From: Rhinolophus ferrumequinum
Taxonomy: Eukaryota > Chordata > Mammalia > Chiroptera > Rhinolophidae
Assembly (NCBI RefSeq): GCF_004115265.2
Contig: NC_046296.1
Span: 13,832,795-13,896,794 of the forward strand
DNA: 64,000 nt
Direction: 5' to 3'
The notes below the pieces were generated by a model. It saw only the letters and a list, made by a program, of their open reading frames with translations, ran no database searches and was not told the origin of the DNA. The number at the start of each line of letters is the position of its first letter. The first letter of the stretch is position 1. The translations under genes and the position numbers were made by a program. Shown one piece after another: positions 36,440 through 47,093 of the stretch.

Positions 36440-36950
36440 TTGCAGTTACTATGACTCCCAGCATGAATCTGACACCATGACAGTTTTGCAGGATCCAAAT
36501 AAGGAAGAAAGAGAGGAAAACAGGGGATCCCAGCTACTGGGAGGAAACTGATGAGCCATGTCAGTGGGATGTTATGAAAGCCTGCCCTGGGAGGTATAAA
36601 TACCCCTGCTCAGACCTTCCTCAGTGAGACTTGCTTTGAGTACATCCACACTTCCCTCTCAAGTGTGTACTTTCACCTCAATAAACTTCCTGTGCTTTCT
36701 TGCAATTGTCTTGCACTTGAATTCTTTCTGTTGAGAAGACAAGAACCTGGGCTCCACTGTACCAGGTTGAGTCCTCACTCTTGGACATCCTCGTGAGCCT
36801 CTGGCCACGATTAGACTGGTGCTGTGTATTTTCCAGAGGAAGATCAGAAAGACACATTCTCATTCTTATAGCAAAGGTACATACCATCAAGGAGACTTAG
36901 TACTGTTGCTGTTGATTTTGGTAACCTGGCTGATATAGTGTTGGTCAGGT
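36440..36950 (+). mobile_element. LTR relic inside duplication unit 1
   Basis: The U3-like part is followed by a TATA box (GGTATAAATACCCC, 36593-36606), then 80-90 bp later AATAAA (36680-36685) and a U5-like segment (TTGCACTTGAATTCTTTCTG, CTCTTGGACATCCTCGTGAG). This spacing fits an ERV LTR. The same relic lies in unit 2, so it predates the duplication. Ends are approximate; no internal genes were seen. Confidence 0.5.
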
Positions 36951-37499
36951 TTCTCCACTGTAGTTATTCTTTTTTTTAGTCCCTTTCTGTGCTTTACTCC
37001 TTGGAAGGAGCTCACTATGTACAGCCCGCACTTAAAATGTGGGAAGTTATGCTCCCTCTCTGTGAACGTGGAACAACTCCATAAAGTATTTGTAATTCTT
37101 TCTGCATGAAGTATTGGTCATTTCTGCTTAATTAACATGTGCATATTAATATATAATATATTCATAATTAATTTTATCAATGTTGACTCATGGGTATTTG
37201 CATTATACTTTCACTTATCATCCAATACTACCTGATTTGTTATATTGCTGAAATACTTCCAACTTTGGTCTTTGGGAGCTCTGTCAGCGAGCTTCTGTGT
37301 CCAGATGACACAACCCCATCAATAGGTTTTTATTTTTATAAACACTTCCTTAATTTATAGCATAACAAGATGCTCCAGGATCATTTTATATGCTACCACC
37401 CCCATGTTAGGGTCAATCATTTCTTCAAGAAGCTCCTGTACCTTTTATTGGAGAATGGCATTAAAACTAAAATCAGTCACACAGTGTCCCAGAATTCCT

Positions 37500-38040
37500 G
37501 AGTATAATATCCTCCACCCCCGAGATTTATTAAGGTATAATTAGTACACAAAAAGAGCACATAATTAATGTACACAATTTAGGATTTTGGACACATGTAT
37601 AGACTCATGGTACTATCACCACAACCAAGGTAATAAATATATCCATCACCTCTGAAAGTTTCCTTGTGTCCTGTTTTTTGTTTTTGGGTTTTTCTTTTTG
37701 TGGTAACAACACTTAATATGAGATATATCCTCCTGACAAATTTTGAGTGCATAATACCTTCTGTTAAGTACGGGCACTATGTTGTGCCTTAGATTCTGGA
37801 AGCATTTCTTGTGTCTCTTGATGTGAACATGGGATTTTTGTCCTTTATTCTTTTAATTTGGTGTAACGCATTGATTGATATCCATATGTTGAATCACTCT
37901 TGCATCCCAGAAATAAATCCCACTTGGTCATGTTGTATGAAACTTTTAATGTTCTGTTGAAGTTGGTTTGCTAAAATTTGTCGAAGGGTTCTGCATCTAT
38001 TTTTGTCAGGGACATGACGTGCAGTTTTTTTTTCCTTGTG
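37500..38040 (-). mobile_element. LINE-1 pieces, antisense, unit 1
   Basis: GTATAGACTCATGGTACTAT, AATCACTCTTGCATCCCAGA, AATAAATCCCACTTGGTCAT and GGTTCTGCATCTATTTTTGT match antisense L1 3' UTR and ORF2 reverse-transcriptase sequence, diverged and rearranged. Confidence 0.6.
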
Positions 38041-38827
38041 GTGTCTTTACCTGGACAGATTTCAAAGTGGTTATTTTTCTGTTCACCACAAGAATCTGGT
38101 GGGGTTTCCAGAAGTAAAAGCCATGGATGGAGGCTCCCTAAAATTGGAACCGCCAGGAATTTCACACCCTTTAAAGCCAATACACAGCATTCAGCAGCTT
38201 GTGAAAATTATCAATAATGTCCCTAAGAGATTATGACTCTAGGAGCTCCTGCTCCATGTTAGCAGAAATGAGAAGGACTCTACGCATTCTGGAGCCTCTG
38301 CAGGTTTCAGGATTATGTTAGTCCAGGAAAGTTGTGGGTTTTGAAATTGATTTTCTTTTTTTTAATGTTTTAAGGAAGAGTGACAACTCCCAATGCTCCA
38401 CATTTCAGCATTGTAACCAGTGTCTAAGTAATTAATGCCTTACTGTACTTTAATAAAAAATAGTATGGTACAAACTAGATTACAAATTAAAAAAAAGAAT
38501 TGATTCTTCGTGGAAATACTTTCAGAAGTTCTGTTATAATATCACCAGAGCCTAACAGCAATCCCACGAAGCCTCTCATGAAACAACATCAGGAGGAGGG
38601 CACAACAGAGAGTGTTTTACTCTGTACAGAACACAACCCCCACAAAAAGAGCATATATACTCGTACTCCCCAATACACACTAGTGGGGATGCACGTGAAA
38701 TCATTTCCCCAGGGGCCTGAATGAAAGTGGACAAAGGTAAGACCTCAATTTTCTCCCATACCCACTTCTTCCCCAGAGTCTTGCTGTGAGGCTGAAACAC
38801 GAAAGCAAACATGTATGGAGTAAAATA

Positions 38828-38833
38828 TTTATT
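38828..38833 (-). terminator. Poly(A) signal of REG3 gene B
   Basis: AATAAA on the minus strand (TTTATT on plus), about 193 bp past the stop codon at 39026, the same arrangement as gene A. Confidence 0.75.
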
Positions 38834-39025
38834 ATTACTCTTTGAGTCCTCAGGGAATGAAACACAAAAAGCCTGCAATGAGACTGAGGACGAGGGAAAA
38901 TCAGAAATAAGAGATCAGGTTCGAGGTTGCGGGGAGAATATTCCCTTGCTGGGTGGGTCTTCTCACTTGGTCCCATGTTGACAATGAGCTGCATCCCGAA
39001 TTCTGGTCGCTCACTCTCACCCCAT

Positions 39026-41228
39026 CTAGTTCTCGAACTTGCAGATATAGGGTAACTTCTCACGACACTGATAATCTTTCCATTTCAGATATCCTGCAGA
39101 GAGAGAAGAGCTAAAGTGATTGGGGCCAATGGAGCTTGTGACCCAAAGGAGTGGCATCTCTGATCTGGGTTTGGATTGAAGGCCCCTCCCTCTTCTGCAC
39201 CAGGGCCCACACTCTTGGGGAAGGAGACTCACATAAAGAAGAGATGGGAGGGGATGGGAAGAGACTACCCTACATTGCCTTTCCTACCTCAGGAGGATTC
39301 CCTGAGGTCAGGCCCAGAAATGGGGGATGAGGGGATGGAAAGGTTGGCCATAGTTTGCTTCCCTCTTTCTTACCTGAGCTTCCTGACAGGCTCCCACAGT
39401 AGCCAGGGTTTGAGATGGTGGAAGGATTTCTCTCCCAGGTTTCGTAATTCATCACATCATTACTACTCCACTCCCATCCACCGGCATTCGGCTGATAGCC
39501 CTATAGAGAATGGAGCCAGGTGAGGAAAAACGACCTTTAGATTCTCCTTGAACAATCCCCTCAGCTGGATATCTGATCCCTTTCTCAGCATCATGAAATT
39601 TGTTCTGCTCTTCCAGTTGTTGCCACAGAACTCTCCTCTGGGAAACTGTCCCTACCTCCTTCTCCCTATTGGCAAATCCCACAGCCAATAATCACTAAGA
39701 ACAACCACTCAGTGTAATGTTACTGGCTGAATGAAAATTGCTGGTGCATTTGTAATCGATTATTCTTTGAACCTTAAAGGCAATGTCAGTTCTGCTTTTT
39801 ACCTTCATTTTGAATTCCTCAGCACAGTATGTGTAGGCTCAATGAAGCTCAGAGCACAGATTACAAGGCACTGTGAGTGAATTGTGTAAAAAAGCTTGAC
39901 AAGAGGCAGATTAACTTCAACTGCAGATAAGGATCCTCCATAAAACTCATCCTTTCAGCTCACCCCAAGGCCCTCCCTTTTCCCCACACATCCCCTCAAT
40001 TCTATGAGCTCCAAAACGCTCTAAGGTATTTCCTGGTAAGGCACAGGGGACAGGAAGTGGGTCTGAGTAGCCATAGCAACGTCAGAGATATGAGACACAT
40101 GCAATTGTACCTGTGTGGGGTCATGGAGCCCAATCCAGACATTTGATTTGATGTTCAAATTGCTCTTGACAATAGAGGCTAGGAAGGATGCCTCACCTGC
40201 ACTGAGTACAGACACAAGGTTTCCTGAGGGTCGCTTCTGGCAGGCAATCTGTGTGGGGAAAGAAGAGACTGAGGAGGAGCTTGAGATGTCATTGGGGAAG
40301 GGCACGGTTTAGGTAGGTGAGAAGAGGTGTTTGTGCAAAAGTTGAGGGTGCCCGTTCTTACCCTCACAAAGTCTGCAGAATGGAGACCACGTTCTCTCCC
40401 TCTGGTCTCAACTGTACTTTCCCCTCTCACGCCCAACTGCAAGTGCAACTACTCACATCAGCTTCTGTCCAGGATTTTGGCGTCATAAACAAGGCATAAC
40501 AGTGGAAGCGATAAGCATAGGAGCCTGCAGGACAATTTCTCCTCGGAGAGTCAAGTTTGTTCTCAGGGTCTTGACCTGGGTTGGAAGGAAACAAAGGAGA
40601 AGGATGGAGAGAAATAAAGAACGGGGGTTAGGGTTGGAAGTAACCTTAGGGAAATATGTATGAGGCCAGTAGTTGTGAAAACGACACCAAACTCTTCACT
40701 ACCTCTTACCATTGCCAGCACTTTCAGGATTACTTGATCTTGAAGCAGCCCCATTAAATGAAGGACCATCTCTTTTCTTTCTACCCTTGCCCTTTATTCA
40801 AAAGTCCAAGACTTCTCCCACTCTTAGCTGACTGTTCCCACACTTGATTCTCCACATTTTCCATCCAGTTATCTCATTATTGACCCTTCATGCCTTCCCT
40901 CTTCACCCTGCTTATGTAAATTAGAGTCCACTCACAAAATGGAAATTATCTCATTTCATTGTTAATGGACAATGTGATGCCTCCCACCACTAGTTACCCC
41001 AAAGGAAGCAGTGATGATGGAGGAATTGCAGGCAGTTTCCTTGTGCGAGGATATACCTAAACATTGCCACATGCATCACACAGGAGGCTTCCTCCTCCTC
41101 TTGGCCCTGAGCATTCACAGGGAACCTAGTGTTAGAAGTATTGAAATCTCACCTTGCACCTGAGACAGAAGCATCAGGCAGGAGATCAGCATCCAGGACA
41201 CGCTGGGGAGGGCCATGGATGACAGCAT
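39026..41228 (-). CDS. REG3: REG3-type secreted C-type lectin, gene B (5 coding exons)
   Basis: Coding exons in transcript order are 41228-41153, 40575-40457, 40248-40111, 39500-39374 and 39093-39026, the same lengths as gene A, giving 175 residues and TAG. All junctions are GT-AG. There is a signal peptide to Gly26, a propiece starting QDPENKLD, and Arg37-Arg38 at the trypsin site. The six lectin cysteines are present. Residues 114-116 are QPN instead of human EPN, followed by WEW (120-122). Compared with gene C there are only nine residue differences, five of them in residues 91-99 (Ile91, Ser94, Asn97, Ile98, Lys99 here). It ends with LPYICKFEN. Expected role: secreted antibacterial or protective lectin. 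No defect seen. It is one of two tandem copies; orthology to REG3A or REG3G is unresolved. Confidence 0.93.
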
Positions 41229-41534
41229 CTTGTCTGTGACTTAAAGAAACAATCAGAGATCATTAAAGAAGTGTGGTCAGAGAGAGTGCATGCAGACAAT
41301 CCTCTGTTTTCCCTCTTGCTTTTCCTTTGTCCCCTAGGAATGAATTGATCTTGGTGACATCCATCCTATTCTCTAGCTCTGCAAATACTGGAGAATCTGT
41401 ACACTCTACTCACCCAGAGACTTCCCAGAACCTCCTTAGCTTAGTCTCAGAGCTCCTATGTTCTTAAGACTAGAATCGTCCTATAACATTCTCCCAAATA
41501 TGTTGTATCTCATCTTCCCTCGGGTCCTATTTAC

Positions 41535-41592
41535 CTGTTCTGCAGGTATCTGCGATGGTTGGTCAAGTCAGAAAAGACCGGGCCTTTATAAG
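41535..41592 (-). promoter_or_regulatory. TATA box and non-coding exon 1 of REG3 gene B
   Basis: On the minus strand CTTATAAAG lies at 41592-41584. Exon 1 begins about 30 bp downstream (near 41560) and ends TGCAGAACAG at 41535 before GTAAAT. Exon 2 starts after TTTAAGTCACAG at 41233. Confidence 0.75.
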
Positions 41593-41706
41593 AAGATCAG
41601 AGGGAAGGGCACTGTAATGAATAACAGAAATGTGGCGTCAGGACTGGGATCATGAGGAAGGGCTTGGCATTGCTTCAAGGAGCTTCTCACCGAGGAAAGT
41701 AGACTC

Positions 41707-41726
41707 TTCCTGGTGATGGCTGGGAA
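41707..41726 (-). promoter_or_regulatory. Partly decayed acute-phase inverted repeat of REG3 gene B
   Basis: The position homologous to 12058-12077, again about 115 bp upstream of TATA. The minus strand keeps TTCCCAGCC, but the second half is CAGGAA rather than GCTGGGAA, so one half-site remains. Confidence 0.55.
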
Positions 41727-42309
41727 TTACCTCAGGTGTTACTTGTTTCCCGTTAGCAGGCCAGCACTTTTCTGAGAAAGAAGTGAAGTTTGGACTTTCT
41801 CCTCCCATGTCGGGAATCCTTGTATTGGAAACTTCCGGGGATGAAGGTAGCCCTGTGGTACCAATTCTGATGTTACACAGTTTATAAAATATTGTGGCAT
41901 TGGATAGATAAAATGTGAAAACTGTATTTTTGAGCTATCGGCTAAGAACTCACTCCTGTCAGCACATGTATAAATGTTTTAATTTTTCTGTACATGTATT
42001 TGTTTCTTTAATCCTCTATGATTAAAGAAAAACAAATAAGTAAGTAAAAGTTGGGTGGGTATAACAAATGGAATTATTGGTGAGAAGCAAGTATTCGTTG
42101 AGGAAAATATAATAACTGAAACCAAGGGAAGGAGCAATGGTTCAGGGTTGCTGTTGCAGCATTCTTAAAATCAATAGTCAAGCCAGGATTGTAAGGAACA
42201 GCGGATGAACAAACTTGCCTTCCCCAGCCACCTCACTATGGGAAGACCGAGAAATAGTTCCTCCTTCAGTTCAATTTTGATCTGGCAATTTGATACTTCA
42301 AAGTGGCAT

Positions 42310-42840
42310 TCTCAGATTGTGATCTGTAGTCGATGGGGTCTTCAAGACAATTTCAGGGAACCATATTGTTGCAATTTTCCTAATTATAGCAGAGTGTTAT
42401 GCGTCTTTTTATGCTATGTTGGCATTTGCACTGATGGGGCAAGAGCAAAGGTCGCCAAAAGTTTTGGGTCATCAGCATTAATCAACGCAATCACGTCTCC
42501 CTGAGTTCTTCATATTAATACACTTTCAAGAAACAAAATAAATCCAATCTCTCTTCAAAATGTCCTTGATGAGTTTGATGACACAGTAAAGATAATTAAT
42601 TTCAGTAAATTTCAAACCTTTTAATATTCTGTATGACTAAGTTGGAGGTCTGCATAATAAAATATAATGGTGATCCTGAGGAAAAGCATTTATAATGGTT
42701 TTCATCTGCAGTTTTCACGGAACGCAATTTTTACTTGAAAAATTGACTGAGATGTAAGTTTGTTATTCGCATATGGGAATTTTGTTGACTGCTTTTTGAA
42801 AGTGATCAAAGCGAGTTAGTAAATCATATTTTTAAAAACC
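42310..42840 (+). pseudogene. hAT-transposase-like relic (ZBED5/FAM200/ZMYM6-like), unit 1
   Basis: The plus strand reads LCYVGICTDGARAKVAKS, matching the conserved VGICTDGARAM block of hAT-derived proteins, whose Asp is the first catalytic residue in active transposases. Later DNA matches the NVLDE..KII.F.KS segment (around 42560-42610) and a LSDKL-like region, in shifted frames and with stops. It could be a retrocopy of a domesticated hAT gene or a fragment of a hAT element. The same relic is at 50375-50880. Confidence 0.6.
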
Positions 42841-42893
42841 CTGTTTTAATATTTAGAAATACACACACCAACACACACGCACACACAGGCTCG

Positions 42894-43464
42894 CAAGGAA
42901 TGACAATTAAGTTCACAAACATGGTGCAAAGATGTTGCTAACCTTTTTTGATATCGGAGGGATTATTCATCATGAATTTGTACCAACTGGACACACAGTC
43001 AACCAAGTTTACTATTTGGAAGTGCTAAAAAGGCTGAGTGAAAAAGTTAGACGACCAGAACTTTTTGCCAACAACTCATGGCTCTTGCATCACGACAGTG
43101 TACCCGCTCACAGACACTGTCTGTGAGGGAGTTTTCAGCCAGTTAACAAAAAAACTGTATTGGAAAACTCTCCCTGCTCACCTGATCTGGCCCCCAGTGA
43201 CTTCTTTCTTTACCCGAAGATAAAGAAAATATTGAAAGGAAAATATTTTGATGACATTCAGGACATCAAGGGTAATACGACGACAGATCTCAGGACGTTC
43301 CAGAAAAAGAGTTCCAAAATTGCTTTGAAGGGTGGACTAGGCACAGGCTCAGTGCATAGCTTCCCAAGGGGAGGACTTGGAAGGTGACCATAGTGATATT
43401 TAGCAATGCGTTATGGAGCACTTATCCTGGGATGAGTTCGCCAACTTAATTCTCAGATCTCCTT
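42894..43464 (+). mobile_element. Mariner, internally deleted copy at the duplication junction
   Basis: Starts near CAAGGAATGACAATTAAGTT (42894) and ends near CAACTTAATTCTCAGATCTCC (43462), about 570 bp. After the left terminus it jumps to GATGTTGCTAAC, i.e. mid-transposase, then reads IHHEFVPTGHTVNQVYYLEV, SWLLHHDS and CSPDLAPSDFFLYP in broken frames. TA flanks are not intact. It separates unit 1 from unit 2 of the REG3 duplication exactly. Confidence 0.85.
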
Positions 43465-44504
43465 GTTCTCAAACCCAGTGAAAACTGGATAAATACAATG
43501 AGGATCGTGAGCAAATAGCCAACTGGACAACTGCTGGAGTCTGGAGGACAGTACTAAGTTAGAAGCAGATATGGTCCCCCAGAAGCAGAACAGGTGAGTA
43601 GCCAAGGAAAGGAATCTATGTCAGAAAAACTAGCCAAGGTCAGAACGAGAGCCTGAGACAGTTACGTCTTGTTGACTGCAGTAGAATTCTGTGGGGGTCC
43701 ATCCCTGCCCACTTTCTCTAAGAACTCGGTTTCATACGCAGGTCCTACTTAAGAGGTTACCATAGCTCCCATAATAATACTATGTGAATCAAACTCCTTG
43801 CCCGAGTTGATTGAACTACAGTGAACACCCAGTCCTAGCGAGAATAATCATATACTCTCCTGAAAATGAATTTGTTCAGTGAGAATATAATCTTTTGAGT
43901 CACTGGAGTGAAAAGTTTGGTAGAACTCTAATACTCTAATGAGTTAGCCATGTTGGAACGCCTAGCCTGTACCCTACAGGCAAGGACACTGATTAGTTGA
44001 AAGAGTATGAACAAAATCCAATGAGATAAAGACAGGAAAAGAAGGAGAGAGTACCCTCACTTTCTGACTTTGTTCTTCCTTTTCCTGGGACTTCATGAGA
44101 CTCAGCTCTATGCCCTAATCTTGGGTGCGTTGAGGTAAATCCACGTCCTTCCAGAAACATGCCATTTTGTTTCATTGAGTTAGAATGCATATCAGAATCT
44201 AGCTAAGCCAACCTAAATGAAGCCTGTGTCCTATCTCAGGCAAGATGCCTTTGAGCTGTCAGCAACCCAACAGGAGTATGAACTCTGAAGGAGGAAGTTG
44301 TTGAGAATTCAGATATTGATCTCACACAAAGTTATATCCACCTTATTCCCCAAATGGAGGGGGAGTAGTTTCAATGAGAGAAAAATAAGAAATGACAAAT
44401 ATTAGGAGAGAGGGAAGTATTTTATCCACTGTGTCAAGAGAAGGAGAGCTCTGGACTGTCTCAAAGGCTTTACATTAGAACCTCATTATGATTCCATTTG
44501 CATT

Positions 44505-45015
44505 GCAGTTACTATGACTCCCAGCATGAATCTGACACCATGACAGTTTTGCAGGATCCAAATAAGGAAGAAAGAGAGGAAAACTGGGGATTCCAGCTAC
44601 TGGGAGGAAACTGATGAGCCATGTCAGTGGGATGTTATGAAAGCCTGCCCCTGGAAGGTATAAATACCCCTGCTCAGATCTTCTTCAGTGAGACTTGCTC
44701 TCTGAGTTCATCCACACTTCCCTCTCAAGTGTGTACTTTCACCTCAATAAACTTCCTGTGCTTTCTTGCATCTGTCTTGCACTTGAATTCTTTCTTTTAC
44801 GAAGATAAGAACCTGGACTCCACTGTTCCAGGTTGAGTCTTCTCTTGGACATCCTCGTGAGCCTCTGGCCACGATTAGGCTGGTGCTGTGTATTTTGCAG
44901 AGGAAGATCAGAAAGATACATTCTCATTCTTATAGCAAAGGTACATACCATCAAGGAGACTTAGCACTGTTGCTGTTGATTTTGGTCACCTGGCTGATGC
45001 AGTGTTGGTCAGGTT
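44505..45015 (+). mobile_element. LTR relic inside duplication unit 2
   Basis: Counterpart of 36440-36950, with TATAAATACCCC near 44659 and AATAAA near 44746. It was copied with the duplication rather than inserted independently. Confidence 0.5.
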
Positions 45016-45569
45016 TCTCTACAGCAAAGTTATTCTTTTTCTAGTCCCTTTCTGTGCTTTACTCCTTGGAAGGAGCTCACTATGTACAGCCCGCACTTAA
45101 AATGTGGGAAGTTATGCTCCCTCGCTGTGAACGTGGAACAACTCCATAAAGTATTTGTAATTCTTTCTGCATGAAGTATTGGTCATTTCTGCTTAATTAA
45201 CATGTGCATATTAATATATAATATATTCATAATTAATTTTATCATTGTTGACTCATGGGTATTTGCCTTATGCTTTCACTTATCATCCAATTCTACCTGA
45301 TTTGTTTTATTGCCGAAATACTTCCAAGTTTGGTCTTTGGGAGCTCTGTCAGCGAGCTTCTGTGTCCAGATGACACAACCCCATCAATAGGTTTTTATTT
45401 TTATAAACACTTCCTTTATTTATAGCATAACAAGATGCTCCAGGATCATTTTATATGCTACCACCCCTGTCTGAGGGTCAATCATTTCTTCAAGAAGCTC
45501 CTGTTCCTTTTATTGGAGAATGGCATTAAATCTAAGATCTGGCACACACTGTCCCAGAGTTTCTAGATA

Positions 45570-46110
45570 TAATGTTCTCTACCCCCCAGATTTATTGAGG
45601 AATAATTGGTACACTAAAAGTGCACATAATTAATGTACACAATTTAGGATTTTGGACACATGTATAGACTCATGGTACTATCACCACAACCTAGGTAGTA
45701 AATATATCCATCACCTCTGAAAGTTTCCTTATGTCCTGTTTTTTGTTTATGAGTTTTGCTTATTGTGGTAACAACACTTAACATGAGATATATCCTCCTG
45801 ACAAATTTTGAGTGCATGATACCTTCTGTTAAGTACAGGCACTATGTTGTGCCTTAGATTCTGGAAGCATTTCTTGTGTCTCTTGATATGAACATGGGAT
45901 TTTTCTCCTTTATTCTTTTCATTTGGTGTAACACATTGATTGATTTGCATATGTTGAATCACCCTTGCATCCCAGAATTAAATCCCACTTGGTCATGTTG
46001 TATGAAGCTTTTAATGTTCTGTTGAAATTGGTTTGCTAACATTTGTTGAAGGGTTCTGCATCTATATTTGTCAGGGACACGACACGCAGTTTTTTTTTTC
46101 CTTGTGGTGT
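45570..46110 (-). mobile_element. LINE-1 pieces, antisense, unit 2
   Basis: Counterpart of 37500-38040 (CACCCTTGCATCCCAGAATT, AAATCCCACTTGGTCATG), inherited through the duplication. Confidence 0.6.
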
Positions 46111-46895
46111 CTTTATCTGGACAGATTTCAAAGTGGTTATTTTTCTGTTCACCACAAGAATCTGGTGGGGTTTCCAGAAGTAAAAGCCATGGATGGAGGC
46201 TCCTTAAAATTGCAGCCTCCAGGAATTTCACACACTTTAAAGCCAATACACACTCAGCATTCAGCAGCTTGTGAAAATTATCAATAATGTCCCTAAGAGA
46301 TTATGACTCTAGCAGCTCCTGCTCCATGTTAGCAGAAATGAGAAGGACTCTATGCATTCTGGAGCCTCTGCAGGTTTCAGGATTATGTTAGTCCAGGAAA
46401 GTTGTGGGTTTTGAAATTAATTTTTTTTTTTAATGTTTTAAGGAAGAGTGACAACTCCCAATGCTCCACATTTCAGCATTGTAACCAGAGTCCAAGTAAT
46501 TCATGTCTTACTGTATTTTAGTAAAAAACAGTATGGTACAAGCTAGATTACAAATTAAAGAAAAGAATTGATTCTTCATGGAAATACTTTCAGAAGTTCT
46601 GTTATAATATCACCAGAGCCTAACAGCAATCCCACGAAGCCTCTCATGAAACAACATCAGGAGGAGGGCACAACAGAGAGTGTTTTTCTCTGTACACAAC
46701 AAAACCCCCACAAACAGAGCGTACATACTCGTACTCCCCAATACACACTAGTGGGGATACACGTGAAATCATTTCCCCAGGGGCCTGAATGAAAGTGAAC
46801 AAAGGCAAGACCTCAATTTTCTCCCATACCCACTTCTTCCCCAGAGTCTTGCTGTGAGGCTGAAACACGAAGGCACACATGTATGGAGTAAAATA

Positions 46896-46901
46896 TTTAT
46901 T
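46896..46901 (-). terminator. Poly(A) signal of REG3 gene C
   Basis: AATAAA on the minus strand, 193 bp past the stop codon at 47094. Confidence 0.75.
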
Positions 46902-47093
46902 ATTACTCTTTGAGTCCTCAGGCAATGAAACACAAAAAGCCTGAAATGAGAGTGAGGATGAGGGTAAATCAGAAATAAGAGATCAGGTTCGAGGTTGCGG
47001 GGAGAATATTCCCTTGCTGGGTGGGTCTTCTCACTTGGTCCCATGTTGACAATGAGCTGCATCCCAAATTCTGGTCGCTCACTCTCACCCCAT

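Larger units (their letters stand above)
35405..42890. repeat. Tandem segmental duplication, unit 1 (contains REG3 gene B)
   Basis: Homologous to 43465-50930 in the same orientation, spacing 8060-8068 bp. Homology starts at GTTCT(G/C)AAACCC immediately after TA at 35403-35404 and ends in the CA-rich stretch near 42885. By eye the copies are nearly identical from about 35570 to 41600 (for example a single change in about 220 bp after 35570) but only about 80-88% identical from about 41640 to 42890. Contents: LTR relic, antisense L1, REG3 gene B, hAT relic. Confidence 0.93.

Noticed and set aside
38576-39063. Minus-strand frames of 100 and 120 codons downstream of REG3 gene B (and 46644-47131 for C)
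   Set aside because: They lie mostly in the REG3 3' UTR and flank; conserved only because the segment is duplicated.
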